DNA of 64,000 nucleotides from Xylona heveae TC161 (GCF_001619985.1 NW_017264201.1:682001-746000), one strand, 5' to 3'; numbered from the stretch's first letter, positions 34,224 through 47,099 are shown. The notes: a model not told the origin generated them from the sequence alone. A program made the numbers and translations.

Positions 34224-36791
34224 ATGCATTTCCAGGCCCTACTTGTCGGCTTTTGCGCCTTTGTGGCTGCAATTGCCATTGCCAGCCCTGTTCCTCGAGA
34301 TAGTCCCTTTGAGGACATGCTCAGCAAGAGACAGTCCGCGCCGATGAATTCCTCCCTGATGGTGGATCTGGGCTATGAGATGTACAATGGCGTGCATAAT
34401 TCGACTTCTGGCTTGAACACTTGGCTTGGGTATGGTTCCAAATGTAATCAATACATACCAATCCCCATATAATTGACCTTTTAAATCCTTAGAATCCGCT
34501 ATGCTGCTCCTCCTACCGGTCAAATGCGCTTCCAGAAGCCGCAACCTCCAAAGTCAAATCGCAATATGGTCATTCAAGCGAATGCCCTGCCTCCACGGTG
34601 CCCTCAATCTTCATTTCTTCCATAGTATGTCTCCAATCAATTGGTACTGGAACGGGCCTTTTAACGTGGACGTAGTTATGTGAGCGGCACAAATATCACT
34701 GGCAACGAGGACTGTCTGTTCCTCAGCGTATATGCGCCGCCTAATGCTACAAATTTGCCCGTGTTTGTGTGGATTCATGGCGGTGGATATGGACTAGGAC
34801 AGGTGTGTTTGTATCCTCTTCTTTTCTTTTGTATAGAGCATAATTCTAATTATATCGAATACAGGGAGACCAAGATCCGACAATGTTAATGGCCGCGAAC
34901 AATAATTCATTTGTATCTGTTATTATACAATATAGGGTACGAATCCGCAAGCTACTTCTCATTTCTTCAGGACTAATAAATCATAGCTTGGCGCATTCGG
35001 ATTCCTTTCTTCGGATGAAGTGTATCGCTACGGCACGCCTAACGCAGGTATCCATGACCAGTATTTTGCTCTGGAATGGACGCAGTCTTATATCCACTTG
35101 TTTGGCGGCAATTCCTCTCAGGTGACAGTTGCAGGCGAATCTGCCGGCGCAGGATCAGTCATGCTCCAAGCCATGGCGTTTGGAGGGCAAGATGGGACCA
35201 GACTTTTTAGTAACGTTAGTACCCTACACTGCCTGCGCATGTTGGATTGAAAGATCATAAGTAACACGAGACCCTAGGCCATTGCTGCTAGTCCGTATCT
35301 GCCCACGCAATGGGGCTACGCGGACTTTGTTCCGTCGCAGTCATACTATGCATTTGCCAATGCAGCGGGATGCTTCCACGGCGTCAACTGGGGCGGCTTC
35401 AACAATTCCATTTTCGAGTGTCTTCTCAACAAAGACACAATGACGTTGCAAATGGCCAGCAATAACGTCTCTATCGAGGGAAAATTCGGCACCTGGGGAT
35501 TCTTGCCCGTCACGGATGGAGAATTCATTCAGAACTTGCCTTCGGTGCAACTGCAGCAGGGCAAAGTCAATGGTCTCCGTATGCTTGCGGGGGTATGTTT
35601 AATTTTTTTTATAAACGTTTACTTTCCCTTTCTCATTCTTCACCGTCGAGTTTCTTCCATTTCCCGCAATACTGTTTCCTTCTTTCCATTCAATTCAGTT
35701 TAACCGGTGTTTCTTCTACTCAAATCAATCATGGGTATGCTAACCCAAGCAGAATAATGCCAATGAAGGACCGCTGTTCACGCCCCAAAATATCACGACC
35801 GAGGACGACTTTTTGGCATTCCTCAATACCACGTTCCCGCTATTCGACAATGACGATCTCGCAAAAGTCTTGATGTATTACCCTTCATCAAACGCGTCTG
35901 ATACTCCCAGCATGCCTCGCTTCAGCACCACTGGCACATCCGGTCCGTCTGCATTGAATGAAAGTGAATTCGGCACTGGTCAGCAACAGCGCGCAGACGT
36001 ACGTTGTAATTTCTTCAGTCCTTGTCATCATTTACTCCAATTCCTATATTCTGTTCCATGCTCTATCTCACTGCTCACATGCAATAGAACCTGTACGGCG
36101 AAAGCACCTTTTCCTGCCCCGCGTACTGGCTCGCCGAAGCGTACACGAAGCCCGGCTACGAAGCGTATCGATACCAGTATTCTGCCCCGCCGGCCCAGCA
36201 TGGCAGCGACGTGCAAGCGTACTTTGGCCCGCCTTCGCCCTTGTACTCTCCTGACCTGATGAACGCCTTTATGCGTACGTTCCTAGATCTCTCCTCTTCA
36301 TTCCCTTTCTCCCCCTTCCCTTTTCTCGCTCTACTTACCCTCCCTTCAATCTAATATATACTAAACAAATACGTACAGAAATATGGGGCAACTTCATCAC
36401 GCACAACAACCCATCCATTCCCAACGCGGTCGCCAACAACGCTACGTCTTCCACTGCTTCCAATTCCACGTCGTCCTCTTCCGCGAATAATACATTCAAC
36501 CCAGCAAGCCAATGGCCCATGTACTCGCTCGCCCAGCCATACATGATCAACCTCAACGTGACCTTGTCTAGTATGGGTGGTGCTGGCGGCAACATGACCA
36601 CTGGCATAGCCGGCGGAATGGCAGCGAATATGACGAGCATCAGCGCCGTGCCTGGCGCCCCGAACGTGTCTGTCCTCACGGGCCCCAATGTCGTCAACGA
36701 CTTTAGTCTTGTCAATGCGTATACGTGGGAGGCTGGACGAGGTATCCGCTGTGATTTCTGGAGAAGCATTGGTAGTTTGGTTCCGGAGTAG
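34224..36791 (+). CDS. Secreted type-B carboxylesterase/lipase (cholinesterase-like alpha/beta hydrolase)
   Basis: Nine exons: 34224-34429, 34493-34624, 34676-34802, 34865-34936, 34987-35214, 35278-35592, 35753-35998, 36088-36274 and 36379-36791, about 641 residues. All junctions are in phase and restore family motifs. A signal peptide covers roughly residues 1-20 (MHFQALLVGFCAFVAAIAIA), and a Lys-Arg site (SKRQS) may be cut by a Kex2-like protease. Motifs: NEDCLFLSVYAP, oxyanion loop VWIHGGGYGLGQ, nucleophile Ser about 231 in VAGESAGAGS, and catalytic His about 480 in PAQHGSDVQAYFG; the acidic triad member lies between them. After the last intron is a Ser/Asn/Gly/Met-rich insertion with several N-x-S/T sites, then WEAGRGIRCDFW. 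It probably hydrolyses extracellular esters or lipids; the substrate is not known. Intron 6 (160 nt) is the longest. Confidence 0.92.
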
Positions 36792-38540
36792 CCGTCTGTC
36801 CTGTCCGTTTAATCTTGTCATCTAATTATTATTATTTATTTTTTTATTTTTTTATTTATTTATTTTTTTTTTTTTTTTTGCCATCTAACTCGTTGTTGAT
36901 TTTAGTTACTTTTACCTTTTTATCTTTTTTATCTTTTTTTTACAATAATTTATCTAGGTATCTTCATCTTCAATTCGTCCAGATGTATATTCATGTTTAT
37001 GCTTTTCTTTCTCTTTCTCTTTTTTGTTTCAAAAGCTTTTACTTTTCTCTCTGCCCATTGCATGCATTCCACATGTAATACCTAATACCTCTTTCTCTGC
37101 CCTTTTTCCTGTTTGCCTCCTTTCGTTCGCGGTCTTGTTACTTGTACGGTACGTCAGTCTCTTTTCTCGGTCTTGTACAGTATGTGAGATGTCAATCTAT
37201 CACGTTGCTGTCCGTGTTTTTTTCGATTTGTCGTGATATGAAAACAATGTATATTTTCTACCTTCCTCGTCGGCGGTTCTTTGGTGTTGGTGTCTTCACC
37301 TTGGTCCGTACATATTTGCTCGCCTGTCTGCCCGTTTTCCTGTTTTCTTGTTTTCTTGTTTGTTTATTTGGCTGTCTGCTATTTCTCTGCCTATTTGCCT
37401 GCTTATTTGCTTATTTTCCTACCTGTCCGTCTCTTTGTCTATTTTTCTGGTTAGCTCTTTGCTTGTTTATCTATTTTTTCATTTGGCTGTTTGCTGTTTG
37501 CTTATTAAGTTATTTATATGTAGGCTTATTTGGTTTTGCTTTACCATTTACGTTCTTGATATTGACCCTACCGTCCTACGGACCTACACAACTTTCTACC
37601 TAGTTACATACTAGTCCTTACCAACTACCAATTACTTAATGTATAGTATTTTGCCCCCCCTTTCTTTCTATCTTTCGTTTGGTTGTTTCCTATCTTTGTG
37701 TATTTGTATCTATCGTGTTTATCACGTTAATCATGTTTATGATGTCTTATTTATTACATTTATTGTTTTCATGTCTATCGTGTAACATGTCTATTATGCT
37801 TGTGTCATTATGTATTTGTATTCATTGTACTACCATTTCTATTATGTTTCATGCCTATCACGCTCATCATGTTTAACTATCTCATCTATCAAGTCCTGTC
37901 GTGTCATTTATAGTACATGACATACAACCCTCTCTACAAGCAATACAAATAGGGAATTGCTTTATACACACCTTCTTTCTCCTTGTGCATCCCCCCTTCC
38001 CCCCCAACAGGGAAACTTTTTCGCTGAATTGATCGCTTTTTACTCCCCCAGTTTTGCCATACGGGGCTCTATCACCAGCTATTCTACAATCTTCTACGAT
38101 CATGATGGATCCTACGCCGTAGCCTGTCAACAACTCTCGTCGCCCGTTCAGCCCCAGCAGGCAGGCAACACCTCAAGTTCAAGTTCATGCGAAGATGGTT
38201 AAGAGGCATCTGAACACTTTGCATGTAACATGATCATTCCTCGGGATTAATGTCTGTCTTTATTGGTCCCTTTGCCTAAGGTTATTGTAACTATCAATAA
38301 AACCCAAAATAAATTTTGCTGCTACTTATATATTTTTTTGGCTTCTCACATTCCGGCAAACTGTCTTGTACCTTTGTATAATATTATATACAACAGCACA
38401 AAGGTGTATACCAGTGTACTACCTACCTTATATACTAGGTAGCCCACCGCCCCGGACCACCGCCTTGAAATAACCCCCATCCTTTCTCTTACACTCTTAC
38501 TCATTACCATGATCCCATGATCCCATGATCCCATGATACC
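36792..38540. other. T/C-rich low-complexity spacer
   Basis: About 1.75 kb. T-rich with long ATTT/T runs at 36830-36880 and imperfect TTTGCCTGTT-like repeats at 37320-37540. A tandem ATGATCCC repeat (about 4 copies) is at 38508-38540, directly before the next start codon. A short frame at about 38013-38202 looks slightly protein-like, but no gene can be built. Confidence 0.55.
38508..38540. repeat. ATGATCCC tandem repeat
   Basis: About four copies of the 8-mer ATGATCCC, ending right at the ATG of the following unrecognised gene. Each unit carries an out-of-register ATG that could start short upstream frames. Confidence 0.85.
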
Positions 38541-39615
38541 ATGGACTTCATGGCCCACAAGCTTTACATCCCCCCGTGCATCGATACTCCAGCCCACTCT
38601 CTCCATCTACCGCCGCTGGGTCGGCCTCTGAGGATCCAGATCGAAGGGCCCCTGACGTGCATCGAGAAGCTGTTCCCAGATGTATCGTGGCAGCTTGAAC
38701 ATATACCTCCTCGGCCTTTTCCGCAGCCGGCTGGCTTGCGTCTTGCAAGGCTGACGTGCCGAGAACTATACGGGCGAGAAGCGCATCCCGAGGATCCCGA
38801 GGTCGTTGGCAATATTGTGCTGAGGGATGAATACTTGGGCTGGCTGCAGCCAGTGTCCTTGAGGTATGGGAGTCTATGAGAATTGTATTGTTAGACATGT
38901 CTTATCCCCGCTTCATAACGAGTCAGGACATTTTCCTATGCTTTTATAAATGACACTTCTTACTCTATAATGAACACATTGACACATTGACACTTTCCCC
39001 CGGCTCTATATAACCTCCCGCAATGGGGGCCGGATCGGGACCGAATCGTGGCGAGGGCGATATTTCTTTGAATCCTTGATTAATTTACGGCGCTACGGTC
39101 TACCTACAGTGTACCGGCGAGTACCAAAAGTTGTTTTACAGTTTGCCCCCCGTCTCTAAAAGAAACTCAGAGTTCAGAGTTCAGAGTTTTGTCAGTCGTG
39201 AAACTTGTGAAGTTGTGACTCGGAGAACAAGTTTGGGAACTTGGAACTTGGAACTTGGAACTTGGAACCAAAAACAAAATCAGAAAGCAACAACTAACTT
39301 TTTTAAATCATTAGCAAAATCGACTACTACGGCGTCACATTCGATTACCTTGTCCCTGCGGACGATCCTGATCCAGACGTGCTGCAGATCAACATGATTG
39401 AGATTGAGTACGACGGAGGCGCGTATGCAAACGAGACGCTGAGATGGGGGCCGATTGATGCAGCAGAATATATAGCGAACAAGCTTGTTCTTGCCGTGCC
39501 AAGATGCTGCCAGAAACGAAAAGGAACACAGGATCGTTCCAGGGTGAATGATTCTGTTGCTTGGAGGGGGGCCCGGGAAATAATGGATGACGATGTTACT
39601 CGGAGGAACGAATGA
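38541..39615 (+). CDS. Unrecognised protein, two exons with a 451 nt intron
   Basis: Exon 1 (38541-38863) and exon 2 (39315-39615) join in phase (GTATGG donor, ATTAG acceptor) to about 207 residues. Exon 1 reads FMAHKLYIPPCIDTPAHSLH, IQIEGPLTCIEKLFPDVSWQ and LRDEYLGWLQPVSL. Exon 2 has SKIDYYGVTFDYLVPADDPD, VLQINMIEIEYDGGAYANET and LRWGPIDAAEYIANKLVLA. Both have protein-like composition, no signal peptide and no membrane segment; I know no family with these sequences. The intron is several times longer than any other in the window and holds simple repeats, so an extra exon, or two separate genes, remains possible. The C-terminal 20 residues reach the edge of a tandem repeat and may be variable. 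Confidence 0.45.
39236..39268. repeat. TTGGAAC tandem heptamer
   Basis: Four to five copies of TTGGAAC, preceded at 39170-39188 by three CAGAGTT units. Both lie inside the proposed 451 nt intron. Confidence 0.85.
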
Positions 39616-39693
39616 TCGAATGATCGAATGATCGAATGATCGAATGATCGAAAGAAAGAGAGAAAGAAAGAGAGAAAGAAAGAAAGAAAGAAA
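39611..39693. repeat. AATGATCG octamer repeat plus GAAA microsatellite
   Basis: Five copies of AATGATCG (39611-39651) run directly into a GAAA/GA-rich tract to about 39693. The repeat begins at the stop codon of the unrecognised two-exon gene. Confidence 0.9.
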
Positions 39694-41011
39694 AGGAGAG
39701 TGGTGAGTCAATGTTTAGTCCTTTGGTACATTGTGCATTGCGCATTGTGCATCATGCACTGTGCAGCCATGCTCCAAAAGCACCGGGGGCGCCTGATCTT
39801 GTCAAAGTGTTCAATTCTGAAAGGGATAACTTATAAGCTGTCCATATATGTAAAGGATTTTCACCACTGGTCTGCGTGTTACCAAGAGCAACAACTAATT
39901 TATTTTTTTAAAAAAACAAAACAAAACAAAATAATAGAACAACAAGTCAAAAGATAAAATAAAATAAAATAAATCAATCAAAATCCTATTCATGATTCTT
40001 GTACATATCCCAAATGTCCAAATGTCCTGTAATGCTTGTAGCCTTCGTACTGCTTCCAGCTCAGCACAACCATGCAGTCATGATCAATCGAAACCGAGAA
40101 CCAAGGAAGCAGGAAATAGTTCTCGATGGGCAGATGAATAGACACTGACGTGGAGAAGGAGCCACGGACGCAAGGACACAAGGACACAAGGAGACGACGA
40201 GAGGAATGGGCACAACAAGAAGCCTAATATGAGCAGATGAATGGATTATGGACATGACAAGAACACGAGGACAAATGAGACGGGCATCGAGAACGGTGAC
40301 AAACAAGAAAAAGAGAGAAAGAAAACAATCAAGATATGAAGAATCATGACGAGAATTATAATTCAGGATAAAGTTAAAGGATAAAAATGTTATCGTATTG
40401 TATGAGAATGTGGACCTCTATGTATCAATGTAACACTGTATCACTGTATCTCTATCTCACGCAAAGGCTCTAAACCCGGAAAAGAGAGAAAGAATAATAA
40501 AATGAAAATGACATTGGGAAAAAAAGAAAAGAGGAAAATAAAAAAGTTATTATCAAACCCAACGAGTGCCTCCGAAAAAAACTCCAATAGTAGTAGAATG
40601 TGCATGGTCTAGTACCAGATACCATTCAATAACGATGATGATAATGCAAATGGTGAATGAACAAGACTAGAATATGAATGTTGAAACAAAGAAGGAATAA
40701 AAGTGTTCAGTGTCGGACGGGGTCTCCTAGACGGATTTTAGAATCAAGACGTGACTTGTCCAGATTGTCCAGAAAATGTGGATGCGGTGTCAGCCTCGCT
40801 CGGAGACGCTCACGGAACCGACGACTGTTGCGGAGTACAAATCTTGCAGACTCGGGAGTACACATCTTCCTCTTCTATTTAAACACAAAAATTGACGGAC
40901 TACTTCGTCCGGCGAAGCTATGTGCGGTATTAAGTATTGCTGCTGCTACTACTGCTGCAACATTTTGGGTGGTTTTTACTTTTTGGCAGCTCAATCGGCG
41001 CTTTCTCGGGC
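39694..41011. other. Spacer between convergent genes, 3' of FAD2
   Basis: AT-rich with short A-runs (39901-39975) and AAGGACACAAGGA-type repeats near 40165-40195. It holds the FAD2 3' UTR. No gene is seen. Confidence 0.6.
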
Positions 41012-42509
41012 TTACTCGGCAATGGGAGCCATTTGCTGAGGAGCGACACCGAGACCGTTGCGGTTGCGGTAGAACAAGACACCCTTGCCCTCGCCCTGGG
41101 CGTCAACGCTGGGCTCAACCCACTGGCACATGCGCGCGCTCTTCCACATGCTCTTCAAGAAACCAATGGCGCCGTCCTTGGTGTCGGAGCGGTAGTGACG
41201 GCCCATGACAGGCTTAATGGCTTCCGAGGCCTCGTCGGCGTGGTAAAAGGGAATCAGGGAAACATAGTGGTGGAGAACGTGGGTCTCAATGATGCCGTGG
41301 AAAATGTGGCGGCCGATAAAACCAAATTCGCGGTCAATGGTAGCAGCCGCACCGCGAGTAAAAGTCCAAGTGTGGGGCTCGTAGTGAGGGAGCGAGGGAT
41401 CAGTGTGCTGGAGGTAGGTAATGGCAACTAGATGTGTCAGCTGACAAGTTACTTTTACAGGGGGAAAAATTACAATGGGACCTACCGAGCCAGTGGTTCA
41501 CCCAGAAGTACGGGATAAAGTACCAGACGAGCATGTTGACCCAGCCAAAACGCTGACCGAGGCAATACAAGAGACCACCCATCAGAGCAAGACCAAGATC
41601 GCTCAACAAGATGAGCTTGCCATCCTTAGCCTCATAGAGCGGGCTCGACGGGTTAAAGTGGTTGACACCGCCAAAGAAACCATTCTCCTTGCCCTTGCCG
41701 CGGCCCTCAATCTGACGCTCGTGGAAGTTGTGGCCAGTGACATTGGTGGTCAAGTACATGATCCAGCCAGCCAGCTGCTGCTGAAGCAAGTTGAAAGCCG
41801 TCGCAATGGGAGTCTCCTCCATGAGCTCGCCGATCTCGTGGCTCAGCTTACCCAACCGAGAGACGTAGACGTCGCGGGTCTTGGGGAGGAAAACCATGTC
41901 ACGTTCCATGTGTCCGGTAGCCTTGTGGTGCTTGCCGTGAGAAATCTTCCACGAAAAGTAAGGCACAAGCAGCGACGAGTGGAGGACCCATCCGGTGGTA
42001 TCGTTGAGAATCTTGGAAGGCGAGAAAGCCTGGTGACCGCACTCGTGGGCCAACACCCACACACCGGTACCGACCAGACCCTGAATCACCGTGTACAGCG
42101 CCCACAGGCCAGCACGCACGGGGGTAGAGGGGATCGTCTCGGGGGTGACGAAGCGGTTGAAGAGGTAAAAGACGGTGGCCAAGATGGTGAGATCGCGAGC
42201 CACATAGCTCAAACTGCGGACAGCAGAGCGCTCAAAGCAGTGGGCCGGGATGGCTTCACGAATCTGCTTGATGGTGTAGTCGGGAATCTCAAACTCGTTA
42301 CCGTAGGTGTCCAAGAGCTTGCCACGCTGGTTCTTGAAGTCGGCATCATCAATGGAGCCCATGGACGAGAGCGAGGTCGACGAAGGAGACTGTCTCGGAG
42401 AGTCAACGGGCGAGACGGAAACCGAGTTCACGGTCGACGAATTGGTCGAATCGGAGGTGACGGTCCTCTGAAAGACCGTCTTGCGAGGAAGTGCGGTAGT
42501 GGAAGCCAT
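41012..42509 (-). CDS. FAD2: Oleate delta-12 fatty acid desaturase
   Basis: Two exons on the minus strand, 42509-41486 and 41427-41012, with a 58 nt GTAGGT intron, give 479 residues, the normal length (Aspergillus odeA is an ortholog). The three di-iron histidine boxes are intact: HECGH (155-159), HGKHH (191-195) and HVLHH (391-395). Hydrophobic pairs of helices flank the boxes (AGLWALYTVIQGLVGTGVWV; LLSDLGLALMGGLLYCLG; VNMLVWYFIPYFWVNHWL). The first 50 residues are Ser/Thr-rich and cytosolic, and QRGKLLDTYGNEFEIPDYTI leads into the core. The enzyme sits in the ER membrane and converts phospholipid-bound oleate (18:1) to linoleate (18:2) using cytochrome b5 and O2. The 5' side is a long purine-rich stretch (CT-rich on the coding strand). 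MGA2, a likely regulator of desaturase genes, is 11 kb away. Confidence 0.98.
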
Positions 42510-43300
42510 TGCTGAAAATAGCTTCTTTTGTGGTTTAAAAAAAATGTCGGTCTAGAAGGACAATGTGGCACAGTTTCCAAAAGAACGAGGGACCCAAGGC
42601 TGTTCAATTGATAAGACGGCTAAAGGTGTCCGAGTTTATGGGAAACAAAGAGACCTGAGCTGTGGCAGACGCGTTAGCAATTGGGTTTGCAATCCAAGGG
42701 CAGATGAGCCTCTGGGGAAAAAACCAGGGCCGGGAAGAGAAAAGAAAGGTTAAACACTGACCTGGACCCAATGCACGACGCGTTGAGAAAGAGGATGCGG
42801 AGAAATGGAGAAGGGAGCAAGGGGGAGAAGAAACAGTAGAAGGAAGAAGTGTGCGCGTGGGGGAAGGGAAGAAAGGAATTGGGTGGTGGTGATTTGAAAG
42901 GGAAAGAGGATGGAGAGGGAGAAGAGAGAGAGAGAGAGAGAGAGAGTAGAGTAGAAGAGCGGGTGGGAGAAAGGGAGCAGAGAGAAGAGAGGCGTTGGCA
43001 GACCCTTTTTAACGAATTGAAGTGAAAGCGGGTGGAGGAGAAAAGATGGGGGTGGCCCGGATCGGTGGGAGGTGAACGGACGGATGGCTCACTTGTTGCG
43101 CACACACAGGGCAACAAGAAAAGGAAGAAGAAAGAAGAAGCAAAGAAAAGAGAGAGCGAATAAAAGGTCCAATTGGACGAATGATAAAAGGAGGGATTGT
43201 ATTGCGCGTGTGTGTGTCTAGAATTAAAAAAATCTAATCTCTACTACATGCACCAAGCATGATTGGCTTTTTCCACTCGGCGAGATGCTAAGAGAGCTCA
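42510..43300 (-). promoter_or_regulatory. CT-rich leader/promoter of FAD2
   Basis: The 0.8 kb upstream of the FAD2 start is strongly biased to C and T on the coding strand (G and A as written), including a (GA)13 run at 42921-42946. This matches the pyrimidine-rich promoter style seen before MGA2. No gene is seen in it. Confidence 0.5.
42921..42946. repeat. (GA)n microsatellite in FAD2 upstream region
   Basis: About 13 GA units, equal to a CT tract on the FAD2 coding strand, roughly 410 nt before its ATG. Confidence 0.9.
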
Positions 43301-44748
43301 GTCGTCTACAGGCTAAGTTGAAGCATTTTACCCAGCGTAGTCTAGTCAAGTTCGAGTCGAGTAGGGGAAGGAAGATCTTCTTTTTCATGTGGTCCCTCTG
43401 TCAAGGTCCCTGGTCCTTCTTTTGCGTGGTGTTCTCGTCTCTCCCTCGACAACGGGGGGAAAGAGAAGGAGAGAAGAGCTGGTGTGGAGCGAGAAAAAAA
43501 AAGGATCTTTGAGCGATAATGGTCCGTGGAACCCCCGACAACCGGCGCCAGGGCGGTCAGTCAGGGTCTCCTCAGGGTACATTGATTGCCACTGCAATTT
43601 AGTAATGGAAAAGGGTAGATATTTGTACTTTATCAAATTTTCGCGCTAAATGGGACAAGCGAGGTTTCTCGAATTGGGTTGGGGGCTGTTGTGCCGCCAC
43701 TAGTGTCCATTTTCCTGTCGGTCTGTCAATCATCAGACGCCAATTCCTAGAGTAACGACTTCCTCCTAACCAAGTACATTCACTTTAGTCCAGGAACCAC
43801 TGCAGCCCCTTCCTTTGGCCCCGTCCCTTTTTCGCTTTCATTTGCCTCCCTCCCTCCGCGCCCGCCCCCCCCCATGCCCGGCCCCCATCTCGACCGCCAA
43901 ACAGAAAACGTTGAAAAAGAAGATCGACATTCTTTGTTCACATGGCAAACGACAATTATTATCTCTCCCAATACCCACTTATCAATGAAGATTCTTCTAG
44001 ACATTCAATCTCTGTAGCGGTGACCCATTGGTGAGGTGATTGAACTGGTCAATCCATACCTTATGTACAATGGTTCAAGTAGCGCCACACAGGGTTTGAA
44101 ATGGCATCGGCACGAGTCATTTCTAGGCGAGAAATACCCGCCGATTCTTTCCCCGGAGACAAGTACAGCAGGAACAGTTGTCCGGCAGCAGCTACCTGAT
44201 TTACCACAACAGAGCTACCGAGTACAGAGCTACAGAGGTAGGAGTACAGTAGTCTATAACGCCATTGACGACAAGAATCGACAGGCACCAGATCATCCCA
44301 TCCTTGTCCATCACATGAATTATTTGCCACAACACTCCAGGTAACGATCGTTGTCCAACACGTACTCGTAGAATTCTCGAACCCTTTCCACAGTCAGTCT
44401 CCAGTCCAGTCTTCTAGAGTTCACCTCGCTCCTCGTCTGGTCTTCCATGTAGCCAGTCCTCTTTGACCATTGACACACATGTCTGTACGGCTAGTTCTGT
44501 ATTTCTGTAGTTCTGTACTCCATAGCTCTCTACCCTATCAACATCCTAGGGGACTACTGTATACAATACCAACCAGTCTTGGCACCAGCACAAGCATTTC
44601 TCTATTCGCACCACATGCGATGCGCCCAACAAATCCATCATCTTCACCGTTCTTGTCATCACAATAACTCTCCGCACATCTTGCATCATTCAGTCAATTT
44701 ATCAACTGACATGACGTCTATTTCCATACTGTAAGCACTCTATCTACC

Positions 44749-44836
44749 TACCCTCCTACCTACCTACCTACCTACCTTACTTCTATACCTCTGTATCTCT
44801 GTATCTCTGTATCTCTGTATCTCTGTATCTCTGTAC
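44749..44836. repeat. CTAC tetramer and CTCTGTAT octamer repeats
   Basis: About six CTAC units (44749-44775) followed by about six CTCTGTAT units (44789-44836). Simple tandem DNA in a gene-free spacer. Confidence 0.9.
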
Positions 44837-47099
44837 GGAGTAATCGACACAACAACCCTCGAACCAATTACCGCATCGAATTCACCACGCGCATCAACGA
44901 CATCTGGTAGCCTTGCTCGGTTCTCGCACCAGGGTACAGGGTATCTCGCTAAGCGCCATGGGCCTGAGTCGCCTAAGCCCAACAAAAAGCATCCACCATA
45001 GTACCTTTGTACACCTCGCACCAACGAATATCAATGTATCCGTGCTCCAGTACCTCCGTATCGGAGTAAACAATTTCCTTCTATCTCTGTACTCTACTCT
45101 CGTCTGAGAGTTCGTACAAGGACAGCTCCACAGCTCTACAGCTCTACAGTACACCGGCTTTACAATACTCCGTGCTCTACTGATAGCTACCTTACCTACC
45201 TACCTTTCTAACAAATCTTAATCGTCTACACTCACTTAGCTAACATACCTTATCTTATTATCCCTTACTCTGTAGTGAACATAAGGTGCCTTTGTAATCA
45301 AAACCAAATAAAAATAAGGTAAGTGCTTCTCTAACTAAAGTGCCTAAGATAAATGAATGAAAAAAAAAAAATGGTATGACACTCATATCGAAAAAAGTTA
45401 ATATCTGACGATCCGACGATCCGACGACAACGCGATATATGGTCTGACATATCATAACACTAAACACTACGATGAACCATGAGTTAACATAGCTTCGTCC
45501 AAAACCTCTGATATACCTTTCACCGCATATCCTGCTGCCACCCACTTACCTCAACCAATCGAGCCAGTGCACATGACTGCAAGCGCAATCCAAGGTGGGC
45601 AATGGACAATGGAAAACGAACAAATAGAAAACACGGGCAAGGTGGGGTACAAGGGTATCTGAGACGCGCGTATCCTGTATCAATTGACATTGACGTTGAC
45701 ATTGACGTCGAGTTTGACTTATATTGTACCTCCGTACATTGTCGAAATCGAATAATCGAATGATCGGATGATACTGAAACGTCAAGCCACCTGCCACGAG
45801 AGAGAGGCCGGGGAAGTGTATGGGGTAGAGTAACATGACATCATTTATAATGATATAGTACCTACGAGCTTTATATACGAGATGTCAAAATATCAAATAC
45901 CAGATCCGATATACAGTATACAATATACGATATAATGTACGATGTACCTTACATAAACGACATCAGATATCACATACCCAATACCAAATACCAGAACCCA
46001 AAAATCAAGTAAACATATCCCAAATACAATATCACATAAACATATCCACAAATCACATATTCATTCAAGAGATCACCTATCACCCATCATCCAACATGTG
46101 CATATGTCAATATGGCAACATGTCAATTCGTGTAGAGTCCCTCTCTCCTTCCAATCTCCTGTCCTGAGTACAAATTTAGTTTCCCCCAAGCAGAGTAAAC
46201 GTGTAAAGTAAAGTTAGACTAAGACGCGTGCACTAGATTTGTACTAGTCTACTAGAATAAACACAAGTAGACCACACACGTTGAAAAGAAAAAAGGAAAA
46301 GGAAGGAAGTAAAGAGGTCCAGACGTCAGAGACCACTCTCACCTTCATGATATGCATATTCATTAACTCATGATGTGTACATCAGGGTCAAATGGATAAG
46401 ACAATAGAATGAGATAAAAAGAAAGAGAAAAGAAAAAAAAGAAAAGAAAAGAAAAAAAGAAAAGGAATAAAAGAGATCCAGAGGCTGGATAAATAGAAGA
46501 AGAAAGTAAAGGAACAGACAATGAAATGAAAAAAAAAAAAGGTCAGACAATAGATGAGGGAGGGGGGAATGGAAATAAAAAGCAAAAGAAAAAGAAAAAA
46601 GAGTTAAGAAAGAAAAAAACAAGGAAGGGCAAAAAAACAGACAATGAAATGAAATAAAAAAGCAAAGACATAAACGAAGACGCCGTTCCGTCATCAAATC
46701 TCATTAAAACTCATCAAGCGGCATCAATACACAAAATTCCGCTGGAATAATATCATTTATTTAATTCCAGTCCATGACTACACGGATGCGAATCCGGATT
46801 CATGAGTCGTTGAATTGTTGAACTAATGAATCAATGAATCGATGAATGGAGTAAATCCTTAGGATGAATGAAAACACCTAGGATCAATGGACAAATGGAT
46901 GAAATAAACACCCAGGACGAATGCAATCAAGGGCATGCTGATACGTAGTACCAGTAGTAAAGAAGAAGATGAAGAAGAAGAAGTAAAGCTTAGAGAGTAA
47001 AGTCATTATTCGTAAGGCGACAAGAGACATTGAGGCCGTGTCGGGCGTCGCTAGGATATAAAACTAAACAAGGAAAAAGGCTGACAGAAGAAAGAATGG

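Noticed and set aside
41475-42515. 346-codon open frame on the plus strand, antisense to FAD2
   Set aside because: It mirrors the desaturase exon almost exactly; codon bias (few TTA, CTA and TCA codons in FAD2) explains the lack of antisense stops. The translation has no recognisable domain.
44036-44344. 102-codon plus-strand frame in the microsatellite-rich spacer
   Set aside because: GTG start, contains repeated AGAGCTAC-like sequence, no domain.
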